A stretch of 64,000 nt of DNA from Mycolicibacterium hippocampi (GCF_010723735.1 NZ_BLLB01000002.1:124001-188000), one strand, 5' to 3'; shown: positions 12,442 to 21,393, numbered from the stretch's first letter. Numbers and translations are program-made. Notes: generated from the letters alone by a model not told the origin.

Positions 12442-14070
12442 CTAGACGGGGACGCCGCCGGCCCGGTAGGCCGCGACATGGGCGTCGCGCTCGGCGTCGG
12501 ACATCTGGTTCAGCAGCACGTTCGGGCTGTTGAACGTGTTGCCGCGGACGTCGTCGAGGGTCCACATCTTCGACGGATCCAGATTCAGGTGCGGCTGACC
12601 GACAAGCGTCTTGCCGTCGTCGCGGACATAACCGAGGTCGCTGACGATGTCGGCGAGATCCTTGCCGTGGTGCAATGTCTCCCACTCACGGAAGCCGGTG
12701 AGCCTGCCCATGTTCGGCGTCGGCCTGCCCTCGTATTCATCGCGGAAGGCGACTGAGTCGGTCCAGTGGCAGGTCTCCGAGCAGTAGGTCCGCCACTGGC
12801 CGTCGACCTTGTCGACGACCATGTCCTCGCGGATGAGCGCCGGCACCATGCACGTCCAGCAACGATGCGGGTACTGGTACCCGACCTCCTCGAACGCGAT
12901 GGGCTTGTTGCGGCCCGGGTACGCGAGCCGGTTGTAGGCCTCCCACCACTTGCCGTACTTCGAGTACCAACCCGGGTACTTGCTCTCGAACCACTCGAAG
13001 TCGGTGTCGGTCATGGTGTCGATACGCCAGTAGTTGACCGGCCAGCCGGTGGCGAAGAACCGCGCGACCTCGTGCACGTAGCCCTTCTCGGTGATGCGCT
13101 TCCACGCCTCTTCGACGAGGTCATGCGGGATGGTCAGGCCGTACTTCTCCAGTGGCAGCAGGTAGCTGCGGTAGTAGTCGTCGTAGATCCAGCGCCGCCA
13201 CATCTCGGCGTAGCTTTCCCGGTCCTTACGGCGGTCTTTGGTGCCGTACTCGATGAAGGTGCCGATCGCTGCGTCCACCACGCAGTGGTTGTTCCACCAG
13301 GCGTAGCGCAGGTCCCGCTCCAGCAGCGGCCGGTTGCGTTCGTCGGCCAATGCCATCAGCAGGATCGAGTAGCCGTTGGAGATGTGCCGGGACTCGTCGG
13401 ACTGCACCGAGTGGAACACTGTCGGCAGCAGGTAATCGCCATTGGCCGCCGCCTCGTCGGGCATTGCGACAAACAGTGTGTTGGTGAACGCTGTTTCGGC
13501 GACCACCGTCAGGTAGATGTTGGCGGCGGTGATGGCGTCACCGGTGATGAAGCCCTCACCGAACTGCCGGCCGATGGTGCCCGCGTAGTTGTTCGCGAAC
13601 GCCTTCTCGGTCATGTCGAAGCCGGCGGGGTCGATGTAGTTGTTCATGTACAGCTTCTTGAGGTTCATCTGGATCGTCGAATGACGGACCTCGTCGATCA
13701 TCTGCACCGCCAGCCCGTTGTGGATCTCCGGGTTGGGCACGGCGTCGATGGCCATCGGCATCGCCCTGGCTGCCGAGATCTCGGGAAAGGGAATGATCGA
13801 CAGGAAAAGCTTCTGCCATTCCAACCAGCGCTGCTGCACTTGCCGGAACATGTTGCCGCGGATGGCACCGTCCATTGCGCCGTAGACGCGGTTGTCCTTC
13901 TCCTCCTCCATCGGAAAGTAGGACCGCATGATCTGCTTCAGCGGGTCCTTTTTGGGTGCCTTCTCGAACGTGTAGTCGGTCCCGAACCGGGTTGCGGGAG
14001 TCGCGAACGTCGGTTCCCAGGTCAGTTCACTGATCTTCGCGTGCGCCTTGGTCAGGCTTTGTCTACTCAA
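12442..14070 (-). CDS. mimA: Propane/phenol monooxygenase hydroxylase large subunit
   Basis: A 542-aa catalytic subunit of the binuclear iron monooxygenase, which hydroxylates propane at C2, phenol and related substrates. All six iron ligands are visible: Glu97 (PFPEIS), Glu127 and His130 (DEVRH), Glu192 (VAETAF), Glu226 and His229 (DESRH). A CxxC pair near HRCWTCMVP and a later CSETC could bind metal. The start is TTG 14070, because AGGAGG lies six bases upstream and the protein then begins [13 protein letters not shown] as in known MimA; an ATG ten codons earlier has no such site. It is the first gene of the operon, facing away from mimR. Confidence 0.95.
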   Translation of the reverse strand: MSRQSLTKAHAKISELTWEPTFATPATRFGTDYTFEKAPKKDPLKQIMRSYFPMEEEKDNRVYGAMDGAIRGNMFRQVQQRWLEWQKLFLSIIPFPEISAARAMPMAIDAVPNPEIHNGLAVQMIDEVRHSTIQMNLKKLYMNNYIDPAGFDMTEKAFANNYAGTIGRQFGEGFITGDAITAANIYLTVVAETAFTNTLFVAMPDEAAANGDYLLPTVFHSVQSDESRHISNGYSILLMALADERNRPLLERDLRYAWWNNHCVVDAAIGTFIEYGTKDRRKDRESYAEMWRRWIYDDYYRSYLLPLEKYGLTIPHDLVEEAWKRITEKGYVHEVARFFATGWPVNYWRIDTMTDTDFEWFESKYPGWYSKYGKWWEAYNRLAYPGRNKPIAFEEVGYQYPHRCWTCMVPALIREDMVVDKVDGQWRTYCSETCHWTDSVAFRDEYEGRPTPNMGRLTGFREWETLHHGKDLADIVSDLGYVRDDGKTLVGQPHLNLDPSKMWTLDDVRGNTFNSPNVLLNQMSDAERDAHVAAYRAGGVPV

Positions 14071-14171
14071 CTCGAGCCTCCTGATAGATGGGCCATTCAT
14101 CCGACCGGGCCGGCGGACGAGGTTTGAGGGGCGATGCGCTACCGATGTAACTCTGTGACACGGCTCATATG

Positions 14172-14188
14172 CGTCTCAGTCTGAGACG
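14172..14188. promoter_or_regulatory. Candidate MimR operator 1
   Basis: CGTCTCAG-T-CTGAGACG is a perfect inverted repeat in the 247-bp divergent region between mimA and mimR. Its core TCTCA-N3-TGAGA recurs at 14240-14252, 66 bp away centre to centre, about six helical turns. CTGTGAC (14153-14159) and GTCACAG (14192-14198) form a looser outer inverted repeat around it. Assignment to MimR rests on position only. Confidence 0.55.
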
Positions 14189-14239
14189 AGGGTCACAGTT
14201 GGTAGCAGCCGGAACTCGCCTGGCGCGGGGGACGGGGAT

Positions 14240-14252
14240 TCTCAAATTGAGA
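14240..14252. promoter_or_regulatory. Candidate MimR operator 2
   Basis: TCTCA-AAT-TGAGA is a perfect inverted repeat with the same half-sites and three-base spacer as operator 1; both are followed by CG, so TGAGACG is shared. It lies 66 bp upstream of the mimR start. Paired sites at a near-integral number of turns fit a dimer or oligomer binding cooperatively. The rest of 14071-14317 shows no confident -10/-35 pair and no sigma-54 (GG-N10-GC) promoter that I could defend. Confidence 0.5.
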
Positions 14253-14317
14253 CGCCGCGGTCGGCGCGGGTGCCTAGGCTGCCAGTTGCAGCCGTTGAGG
14301 ACCGAGGTAGCGCCACC

Positions 14318-16069
14318 ATGGTCAAAGATGCCGACACAGCCGTCGGAACCAAGCGCGCGAGAGAGCAGTTCCTCGCCGCGGGTGCGCTGAGCACCGATGC
14401 CGTCGCACCCAGCGTGCTCAATTCGTGGCTTCGGTCACGCGACCTGCACATACACCCCGATCGCGTCGATTTGCCCTACCTGCGCGACCCGGACACAGAC
14501 ACTCCCCTCACCCACGCTGCCGCGCCGGTGCTTCGCCGGATTGCGGAGGATCTCTCTGAACAGGCCGTGAGCGTCGTCCTCACCTCGGCTGACGGCTTGG
14601 TACTCGACCGCATCGCTCCAGACGCCAAGATCGAGCGCATTCTCGACGACGTCCGGCTCGCCAAGGGGTACAGCTACGCAGAGGAGTTCGCGGGCACAAA
14701 CGGCATCGGTACCGCCCTGGAGACCGGCCAACCAACGTTCATCCAAGGCAGCGAGCACTACATAGGGGCGCTTGGACGCCTGGCGTGCGCAGGTTCGCCC
14801 ATTCGCGAACCCGTCACCCGGCGCATCCTGGGCGTGATCGACTTGACCTGTTGGGCACGGCAGGCCGATCCGCTGCTCTTCGTGCTCGCCAAGAGTGCGG
14901 GCAGCCAGATCGAGGACCGCATCCGCGCGATGAACAACGCGACCGAGACCGCGCTACTCGACGCCTACCTCAAGCAGAGCCGCCGCTACCCCGCAGGCGT
15001 GCTCGCGATCGGTGGTGATGTCGTCTTGATGAACCCCTACCTCCGCCAGGCACTGGACGCCGGGGACCAGACCGCCCTGCTGGATCATGCCGCCGAGATG
15101 ACGCGGACGTCGTTGACGGTGACTACCGTAGCCACCTTGCCCAGCAGCGCGTCGGTGAAGATATCGACCGCCGAGCGCATCGCGGTCGGCGTACGCAGTG
15201 ACAGCATGGTTTTTCACGTATCGCTGCATGTCACCGAGAGAGCCCCGGCGCGCGGAGGCCAACCCATCCCGCGGCTCGCAGGGCGCAGCAGTTCGTTTCG
15301 CCGCAGCTGCCAGCAGGTCGAACGCTGTTACCGTGACCGCGAATGGGTGGTGATCGAAGGCGAACGTGGTTCTGGCAGAACGCGGATTGGCCAATCTGTC
15401 GCACAGTTCGTCACACCGGAACGTCCCGTTCGGATCCTGCGCGCAGAATCCTTCTGTTCCGCAGACGATTTTGTTGCCGAACTCGAAGCCGAGACGGACT
15501 GCACCGACTTTGCGGTCATCATCGCCAACGTCGACGAGCTCGCCGACGACGTGCTCGAGCCGCTGGCGGCCGTCATGCAGGCCCGGGCCGGACGCGGCTG
15601 GATCGCTGCCACAACCGGCGCAGAACGGAACTCACCCTTGGTGGACATGCTCGTCCTGCCATTCTTCACCCACACCGTGACGGTCCCTGCGTTGCGTCAC
15701 CGAATCGAGGACCTCGAGGAGCTTGTTCCGATGATGCTCAAAGAGTTGACGCGTGGCGAGGCCAAGATGGACGCCGACGCGATGCGACAGCTGAGCAAGC
15801 TGCCGTGGCCCGGCAACATTGCTCAATTGCGCAGCGTGCTGACCGAAACCGTTGCCCAGCAGCGTTCGGGGACCATCGGCATCGACAAGCTGCCCGCTGA
15901 GTGCCATTCGGTAAGCCGTCGCAAGCTCACCCGATTGGAGGCCATGGAACGCGATGCCATCGTGCGTAGCCTCTCGGAGAACTACGGCAACAAGGCCGAC
16001 GCTGCCGAGGCCCTGGGAATGTCCCGCGCCACCATCTACCGCAAGATCAAGGACTTCGGTATCGCCTAG
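14318..16069 (+). CDS. mimR: AcoR/sigma-54-type activator of the mim operon
   Basis: A 583-aa regulator with a GAF-like sensor region (about 65-210, motif FAGTNGIGTALETGQP), a central AAA+-derived domain (about 320-520) and a C-terminal Fis-type helix-turn-helix (NKADAAEALGMSRATIYRKI). The central domain is degenerate: the P-loop reads GERGSGRT with no Lys (about 348-355), the GAFTGA loop is absent, and only the WPGNIAQLRSVL end is conserved. ATG 14318 follows a GAGG at a usable distance. It is divergent from mimA and equivalent to MimR of M. smegmatis, which is required for mim expression. Its stop codon shares bases with that of the convergent MFS gene. Confidence 0.88.
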   Translation: MVKDADTAVGTKRAREQFLAAGALSTDAVAPSVLNSWLRSRDLHIHPDRVDLPYLRDPDTDTPLTHAAAPVLRRIAEDLSEQAVSVVLTSADGLVLDRIAPDAKIERILDDVRLAKGYSYAEEFAGTNGIGTALETGQPTFIQGSEHYIGALGRLACAGSPIREPVTRRILGVIDLTCWARQADPLLFVLAKSAGSQIEDRIRAMNNATETALLDAYLKQSRRYPAGVLAIGGDVVLMNPYLRQALDAGDQTALLDHAAEMTRTSLTVTTVATLPSSASVKISTAERIAVGVRSDSMVFHVSLHVTERAPARGGQPIPRLAGRSSSFRRSCQQVERCYRDREWVVIEGERGSGRTRIGQSVAQFVTPERPVRILRAESFCSADDFVAELEAETDCTDFAVIIANVDELADDVLEPLAAVMQARAGRGWIAATTGAERNSPLVDMLVLPFFTHTVTVPALRHRIEDLEELVPMMLKELTRGEAKMDADAMRQLSKLPWPGNIAQLRSVLTETVAQQRSGTIGIDKLPAECHSVSRRKLTRLEAMERDAIVRSLSENYGNKADAAEALGMSRATIYRKIKDFGIA

Positions 16070-17328
16070 TTCCCGCGGCGGTGCAACAGCAGGATGGGGA
16101 CGATCGTCGCGGCGGCCACAGCGCCGATCACCGCGAGCGTGGGAAAGCTCGTCTGAGCGACGACGAAGCCGGAGCCCAAGCCGCCCGCCGCACCGGCGAC
16201 GGCGATGAACAGGTCGACGGTGCCCTGGGTTTTCGCGCGACCGGCCACTGCGGTGGCGTTGGTGATCGCGGTGGTGCCCGCGATCAGCCCCAGGCTCCAG
16301 CCGAACCCGAGCAGCGCCAGCGCCACCGCGAGCGCGGCGATCGAATCCGGCGGGGCGAAGCCGGCCAGCGCGCCTGCGGCGATCAGCGTGACGGCGGCGA
16401 GCCCAGCGGTGAGGGCCGCGCCGTACCGGTCGACGAGGTAGCCGGAGATCGGCGAGGGCAGGTACATCGCAGCGACGTGGATCGAGATCACCAGCCCGGC
16501 GGCGGCGAGATCGTGGTTGTGGTGCTGCATGTAGACCGGCGTCATGGTCATGACGGCGACCATGACGAGCTGGGTGATCATCATCACCGCCGCCCCGGCG
16601 AGCACTACCGGGTTCCACGACGAAGTTCTCTCGGCGGGCTCGTCGACCACCGTGGTTGCGGGGGCCGACGAGAGCTCGGCAGCCAGTTGTAAAGGGTCGG
16701 GCCGCAACAGGATCCAGATGATGACGCCTGCGGCCCCGTAGGCGACGGCGGCGAGCAGGAACGGGCCGGCCAGCCGCGGAACCCCGATCGCGTCCGCGAG
16801 GTCGCCGAGAACGCCGACGAGGTTGGGGCCGATGACCGCACCCACCGTGGTCGCGACGAGCACGGTGCTGATCGCACGGGCGCGGCGGTCGTGGTGGGCG
16901 AGATCCGCACCGGCGTAGCGGGCCTGCAGATTGGTGGCGGTGCCGGCGCCGTAGACGAACAGCGCGGCGAACAACAACGAGATGTTGTCGATGACGGCGG
17001 CGACGACGATACCGACGCTGCCGAGCGCTCCGGTGAGGTAGCCGGTCGCCAGACCGATACGACGGCCGAAACGTTGAGACAGTTGCCCGACGCCCGCCGC
17101 CGCGGCGGCCGACCCGATGGTGAACAGCGCGCTCGGGACCCCGGCCATGCCGGTGGAGCCAAACATCTCCTGGGCCAGCAGCGCTCCCACGGTGACGCCG
17201 GCGGCCAGTCCCGCGCCGCTGAAGATCTGAGCGGCCACCAGCACGCGCAGAGTGCGCTTCTGGACCGCGTCGAGCTGCGCGCTCTTGGCGGCGAGCTGGG
17301 TCGATGTGGGTTGCTGCGGGTCCATCAT
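16066..17328 (-). CDS. MFS transporter
   Basis: A 420-aa major facilitator with about 12 hydrophobic helices. Signature loops include QRFGRRIGLATG between helices 2 and 3 and YLVDRYGAAL in the second half. ATG 17328 overlaps the stop of the upstream MFS gene (ATGA), so the two are translationally coupled. Its stop (TAG, complement of 16066-16068) shares the CTAG tetranucleotide with the mimR stop. The last 11 codons coincide with the 35-bp repeat also found at 4637-4671. The substrate is unknown. In-frame sequence upstream of 17328 is Arg/Pro-rich and is only the other MFS gene read out of frame. Confidence 0.85.
   Translation of the reverse strand: MMDPQQPTSTQLAAKSAQLDAVQKRTLRVLVAAQIFSGAGLAAGVTVGALLAQEMFGSTGMAGVPSALFTIGSAAAAAGVGQLSQRFGRRIGLATGYLTGALGSVGIVVAAVIDNISLLFAALFVYGAGTATNLQARYAGADLAHHDRRARAISTVLVATTVGAVIGPNLVGVLGDLADAIGVPRLAGPFLLAAVAYGAAGVIIWILLRPDPLQLAAELSSAPATTVVDEPAERTSSWNPVVLAGAAVMMITQLVMVAVMTMTPVYMQHHNHDLAAAGLVISIHVAAMYLPSPISGYLVDRYGAALTAGLAAVTLIAAGALAGFAPPDSIAALAVALALLGFGWSLGLIAGTTAITNATAVAGRAKTQGTVDLFIAVAGAAGGLGSGFVVAQTSFPTLAVIGAVAAATIVPILLLHRRGN
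16068..16102. repeat. Right copy of 35-bp direct repeat (intact MFS 3' end)
   Basis: This copy is identical to 4637-4671 and in the same orientation. Here it forms the 3'-terminal codons of the complete MFS gene and begins one base before the end of mimR. Together the copies mark the two edges of the mim block. Identity stops abruptly on both sides: beyond 16102 the MFS coding sequence continues, while beyond 4671 unrelated sequence follows. Confidence 0.85.
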
Positions 17329-18590
17329 GGGGCGGTGAGGTCTTCGCGCTCGGTGATCCAGTAGGCGGCCAACAACCCCGACAGTGCCGTCAGGACGGCG
17401 GCGACGATCACAGTGGCGTTGAGATCGAACGCGTCGGCGACCACCCCGGCGATGAGGGCCCCTGCGGCGTAGCCGATATCGCGCCAGAATCGGTATGTGC
17501 CCATGGCGTTCGCCCGCCAGGCGGGATGGGCGTGATCTGAGATCGAGGCGATCAGCGCAGGATAGACCATGGCGGTGCCGATGCCCAGAGCGACAGCGGA
17601 GGTGACACCCGCCAGCAGGGGCCAGGCCAGAAGCGTCAGGGCGAGCACAAATCCGGACGCCTGGACCAACATACCGGTGACGATGAGAGGCTTGCGGCCG
17701 ATGCGGTCCGCCAGATGGCCGGTCGGAATCTGCCCCAACCCCCACAGCAGTGGGTAGATGCCCTTGATCAGTCCGACAGCGGCAAGTCCCAGCCCGTATT
17801 CGGTGAACAGCAGCGGGAACACGCCCCAGGTGAGGCCGTCGTTGAGATTGTTGACCAGCCCAGCCTGGCTGGCCCCGCGCAGGCTGCGATCCTTCCACGT
17901 GGTGCGGCGGAATATCGCCCAAAAGCCGTTCTTTTCACCGGGTTCCGTAGCCGCGTGCTGGGCCAGCTCCAGCTCGAGATGGGAGGCGGTATCGCGAACC
18001 ACCAGGGACAGTCCGAGGCCTGCGGCGACGAACACCACGCCGATCAACTCGGGCACGGGTCGCAATCCGTAGGAAGTGGCGAGGTATCCGGTGAGCAGGG
18101 CGGTGGCACCGACGGCGACGTAGCCTGCTGCCTCATTGAGTCCGGTGGCCAGGCCCCGGCGGGAGGGCCCTACCAGATCGATCTTCATGTTGACCGTCAT
18201 CGACCAGGCCAGGCCCTGGTTGAGCCCGAGCAACACGTTTGCGGCGATGATCCACCACCATGATGGCGCCCACGCCAGCATGAAGGGCACCGGCACCCCA
18301 AGTGCCCACCCCGCCAGCAACAGTTGTTTGCGGGAGAACCGCATGGTCAGAGCTCCGGCGGCAAGGTTGGTCAATGCCTTGCTGATTCCGAAGGCGATGA
18401 TGAACGAGAACACGGCCAGGTCATTGGTCAGACCGAACACCTCGGTGCCGATCAGTGGCACGGTCGTGCGTTCCAAACCGACCAGACCGCCGACACAGAC
18501 GTTCACGATCACCAGAAGCGTGAACTGCAGCCAGTTTTCGCGGAGCCCGAGGCGAACCGGGCGTCCCCGGCGGTCGGGAACGGTGGTCAC
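17325..18590 (-). CDS. MFS transporter
   Basis: A 421-aa major facilitator with 12 predicted helices. The MFS loop motif appears as GHLADRIGRKPLIVTG in the second half, with GLNQGLAWSMTVNMKIDL in the first. The start is GTG 18590, overlapping the TGA of the upstream MBL-rhodanese gene (GTGA). With the next MFS gene and the MBL-rhodanese gene it forms a three-gene overlapping operon. The sulfur-related neighbour suggests export or import of a sulfur compound or inorganic anion, but nothing in the sequence fixes the substrate. Confidence 0.85.
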   Translation of the reverse strand: MTTVPDRRGRPVRLGLRENWLQFTLLVIVNVCVGGLVGLERTTVPLIGTEVFGLTNDLAVFSFIIAFGISKALTNLAAGALTMRFSRKQLLLAGWALGVPVPFMLAWAPSWWWIIAANVLLGLNQGLAWSMTVNMKIDLVGPSRRGLATGLNEAAGYVAVGATALLTGYLATSYGLRPVPELIGVVFVAAGLGLSLVVRDTASHLELELAQHAATEPGEKNGFWAIFRRTTWKDRSLRGASQAGLVNNLNDGLTWGVFPLLFTEYGLGLAAVGLIKGIYPLLWGLGQIPTGHLADRIGRKPLIVTGMLVQASGFVLALTLLAWPLLAGVTSAVALGIGTAMVYPALIASISDHAHPAWRANAMGTYRFWRDIGYAAGALIAGVVADAFDLNATVIVAAVLTALSGLLAAYWITEREDLTAP

Positions 18591-19930
18591 CGCGGCGCTG
18601 CGACGAAGTCGTCGGGTCCGCCGTCCAGCACGGCGAGGTCGGAGCGTCCGTGGCGTTGCAGCACGCTTGCCGCGGTCATCGCCCGCTCCCCGTGCCCACA
18701 GGCCACGACCACACCATCTGGAACCTCGTCGACACGCTCGGCGATCGAGCCCAACTCGACATGCAGCGCCCCGGGAACGTGGCCCGACTCGTATTCAGCG
18801 TCCTGACGGACGTCCAGGTACGGGCGGCCGGCGAGGCGATCCGCGGTGGCGAACGTCAGCCGATTCGTAGTCCGCCCAGCCGCCTGCCAGGAAGCCATTC
18901 CGCCGGACAGCCGACCGACCAGTCGCTCGTAGCCGATCTTGTAGGCCTGCCAACCGATTTCGGAGAGGTCCTGGCTTTCTTCGGCGACGAACGCCAACGG
19001 TGTGTCCGCATCGACCAGCCAGCCCAACCAGGTGGCGAACTGGTCGCGCAGCGGGATCGAAAGCGATCCCGGGATATGCCCACCGGCGAACGCAGCCGCC
19101 GGTCGGACATCGACGACCACGCCGCCCTCGACACATAACCGATCGAGGTGTCCGAGGCTCAGGTCGGCCAGATGGGGGCTGTCGAGCAGGACGGAAGGAC
19201 CTCTGCGATTGATTTCGCCCAGACGCCGGAAGTAGTCGGGGTAGCTCCCCAGACTGCCCACCAGCTCTGCGACAAAGGTGTCTTCATCGGGCGTCGTCAT
19301 CAGCGGGTTGCTCTGAATCTGGTCGCCGATCGTGGAAACCCGTTCGGCCCCTGGGGGCGCTGAGCAGAACGAGCCGGCGCCGTGCGTCGGCCAGACCGCC
19401 ACCTCGGCGGGCAGCGTCGCCAACCGACGCAGTGATCGGTACTGCGCCCGCGTGAGTTCGTCGGTGCGGTGCGCCCCGAGCAGATCGGTGCGCGCCGCCG
19501 ATCCCACGATCAGCGATCCTCCGGTGAACACCCCCAGTTCGCGGTCTCCATCTGCCAACACGAACGCCACGTGTTCGTCGGTGTGACCGGGGGTGGCCCA
19601 TGCCCGCAGCACCAACCCGCCCAGGTCGATCTCGTCGCCGTCGTCCATACCGGTGTGCTCGAAGGATCGGTGACCGCCGGCGGAGGCGAGGATCTGCGCG
19701 CCCGAATCGTGGTGCAGCTGCACCGCTCCCGACAGGAAATCGGCGTGCAGATGGGTGTCGGCGGCATAGGCCACCGTGAGCCCGCGTTGGTCGGCTGCTC
19801 TGCACATGGTGCGGAGATCGCGGCTGGCATCCACCGCCAGCGCACGACCACCACCGAGGTCGACCAGGTAGGCGCTGTTGCCCAGCCCCTCGTCGACCAG
19901 CGGGATCAGGTGCTCATCGGTGAAGGCCAT
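18587..19930 (-). CDS. MBL-fold hydrolase fused to two rhodanese domains
   Basis: A 447-aa protein with an N-terminal metallo-beta-lactamase domain of the persulfide dioxygenase/ETHE1 type (about 1-235; metal motif THLHADF at 59-65; second His at ATPGHTDEH; PTHGAGSFC) and two C-terminal rhodanese domains (about 260-350 and 360-445). The first rhodanese has no catalytic Cys (VAEESQDL at that position); the second has one (VVACGHGERAM). The usual HxHxDH motif carries Phe instead of the last His. Such fusions oxidise or transfer sulfane sulfur from low-molecular-weight persulfides. It is divergent from an ArsR-rhodanese regulator 67 bp away. Confidence 0.85.
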   Translation of the reverse strand: MAFTDEHLIPLVDEGLGNSAYLVDLGGGRALAVDASRDLRTMCRAADQRGLTVAYAADTHLHADFLSGAVQLHHDSGAQILASAGGHRSFEHTGMDDGDEIDLGGLVLRAWATPGHTDEHVAFVLADGDRELGVFTGGSLIVGSAARTDLLGAHRTDELTRAQYRSLRRLATLPAEVAVWPTHGAGSFCSAPPGAERVSTIGDQIQSNPLMTTPDEDTFVAELVGSLGSYPDYFRRLGEINRRGPSVLLDSPHLADLSLGHLDRLCVEGGVVVDVRPAAAFAGGHIPGSLSIPLRDQFATWLGWLVDADTPLAFVAEESQDLSEIGWQAYKIGYERLVGRLSGGMASWQAAGRTTNRLTFATADRLAGRPYLDVRQDAEYESGHVPGALHVELGSIAERVDEVPDGVVVACGHGERAMTAASVLQRHGRSDLAVLDGGPDDFVAAPR

Positions 19931-19997
19931 CGCGTCCTCCTCACGCTGTGTCGGACCGGTGCGCGGCCACGCTCAGGCTCCTAAGGTACATTAATCC

Positions 19998-20696
19998 ATG
20001 GAAAGGTGGAATATGGCGCGGATGGGTTCGATGGACAGGTCACCGGCGAAGACGAGGCTCTACGACGCGTTCGCCGCGAGCGGCAAAGCACTGGCCAACG
20101 CCAGTCGACTCGAGTTGTTGGACCTGCTCGGCCAGGGTGAACGCACCGTCGACGCGCTCGCCAGGGCGGCCAGGCTGAACCTGACCACCGCGTCAGCGCA
20201 TCTGCAAATCCTGAAAGCGGCCGGCTTCGTCACGACCCGTCGCGACGGCGTGCGGATCTACTATCGCCTCGCCGGTGAGGACGTCGCCCAATTGTTCGTG
20301 CTGCTGCGCAAGGTCGCCGAAGCGCACCAGGCAGAGGTCCCCGCCGCCCGTGACGACTATCTGCTGGCGGGGGGCGCCGACCTGGGAGCGCTGCACCGCG
20401 ACGAGTTGGTCGGCCGGTTGAGCGAGGACAGCACGGTGGTTCTGGATGTGCGGCCACGCGAGGAGTACGAGTCCGGACACATCCCCGGCGCCGTGTCGAT
20501 CCCCGTCGACGAACTCGCCCGGAGGATCGACGAGCTGCCCGGCGACAGGGAGATCGTCGTGTACTGCCGGGGCGAATACTGCGTCTTCGCCTATGACGCG
20601 GTCCGGTTACTCACCGATCACGGTCGCCGCGCGATTCGGCTCAACGACGGAATGCTCGAATGGCGGCTGGCAGATCTGCCCGTCGCCGCCGGATGA
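19998..20696 (+). CDS. ArsR-family regulator fused to a rhodanese domain
   Basis: A 232-aa protein. A winged helix-turn-helix of the ArsR type (about 20-105, recognition helix LNLTTASAHLQILKAAG) is followed by a rhodanese domain (about 130-230) with the active-site loop CRGEYC (Cys190 and Cys195). It closely resembles M. tuberculosis Rv0324. Two reactive Cys residues suit a persulfide-sensing repressor or a sulfurtransferase feeding its own sensor. It is divergent from the MBL-rhodanese gene, its likely target. The start is uncertain: ATGs at 19998, 20013 (just after AAAGGTGG) and 20031 are all possible. Confidence 0.85.
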   Translation: MERWNMARMGSMDRSPAKTRLYDAFAASGKALANASRLELLDLLGQGERTVDALARAARLNLTTASAHLQILKAAGFVTTRRDGVRIYYRLAGEDVAQLFVLLRKVAEAHQAEVPAARDDYLLAGGADLGALHRDELVGRLSEDSTVVLDVRPREEYESGHIPGAVSIPVDELARRIDELPGDREIVVYCRGEYCVFAYDAVRLLTDHGRRAIRLNDGMLEWRLADLPVAAG

Positions 20697-20714
20697 CCTT
20701 GGCGGAGTGCGATG

Positions 20715-21035
20715 TCAATGTCCGGCACCGATCTCGATGAGCAGGACGCCGACCACGATGAAACCGATGCCGCCGAGCATCCGGCGGGTCAGCGGCTCGT
20801 CGAACAGGAACCGGGAGGCGACGGCCGTGATCGCCACCCCCGCGGCAGCCCAGATGCCGTAGGCGATCCCCAGCGGCATGCCGTGCCGCAGAGAACCGAG
20901 CAGCATCGTGAAGGCGAGCACGTAGCCGACCGCGACCGCGGCGTAGAGCCGGGGCCGGCCGTTGGCCGCGGTCCGCAGCGTCAGCGTGGCGGCGACCTCC
21001 GAGGCGATCGCACCCAGCAACAGCAGGTACTGCAT
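20715..21035 (-). CDS. SMR-family transporter subunit (second of pair)
   Basis: A 106-aa four-helix small multidrug resistance protein. Conserved features are the membrane Glu in AIASEVAATLTL (residue 12), GYVLAFTMLL, GIAYGIWAAAG and the final VGVLLIEIGAGH. ATG 21035 is four bases past the stop of the first SMR gene. Tandem SMR genes usually make a hetero-oligomeric exporter of cationic compounds, polyamines or guanidinium-like molecules. Confidence 0.88.
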   Translation of the reverse strand: MQYLLLLGAIASEVAATLTLRTAANGRPRLYAAVAVGYVLAFTMLLGSLRHGMPLGIAYGIWAAAGVAITAVASRFLFDEPLTRRMLGGIGFIVVGVLLIEIGAGH

Positions 21036-21039
21036 CCGG

Positions 21040-21393
21040 TCAGCTACCCGCTGCGGAGGCATCAGCGTTGGACCGCTGCACATGTGTCCCGGTCTCGACC
21101 AGCAGCACGCCGGCGATGATGCACACCAGGCCCAGGCCCATCGCCACGGTGAAGGCCTCGCCGAAGAACAGCGCCGACAGGCACGCCACGAGCGCGACGC
21201 CCGTCGCCGCCCAGATGCCGTACGCAACGCCGACACCCATACCGCGCTTGAGCACGGCCGTCAGGAAGACAAAAGACGCCAGGTATCCCACCACGACCAC
21301 GACATAGAGCGGTGCGACGGTGGCCGAGCCCTTGAGCGCCAGCGTCGCCGCCACCTCGCACAGGATCGCGCAGCCCAGATAGAGCCAGGTCAT
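21040..21393 (-). CDS. SMR-family transporter subunit (first of pair)
   Basis: A 117-aa four-helix SMR protein with Glu13 in AILCEVAATLALKG, GYLASFVFLTAVL, GVAYGIWAATGVAL and a short hydrophilic tail after VLLVETGTH. The next gene, another SMR, begins four bases downstream. The two differ in loop charges and tail length, as expected if they insert in opposite topologies as a heterodimer. The drug or metabolite exported is unknown. Confidence 0.88.
   Translation of the reverse strand: MTWLYLGCAILCEVAATLALKGSATVAPLYVVVVVGYLASFVFLTAVLKRGMGVGVAYGIWAATGVALVACLSALFFGEAFTVAMGLGLVCIIAGVLLVETGTHVQRSNADASAAGS

Noticed and set aside
14071..14317. Sigma-54 promoter for mimA
   Set aside because: I looked for GG-N10-GC on the mimA strand because MimR resembles sigma-54 activators, but no convincing match was present, MimR lacks GAFTGA, and mycobacteria are not known to have RpoN.
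17329..17922. Long in-frame N-terminal extension of the MFS protein ending at 16066
   Set aside because: The extension is Arg/His/Pro-rich with no hydrophobic helices and lies entirely within the upstream MFS gene in another frame; the ATGA overlap at 17328 is a far better start.
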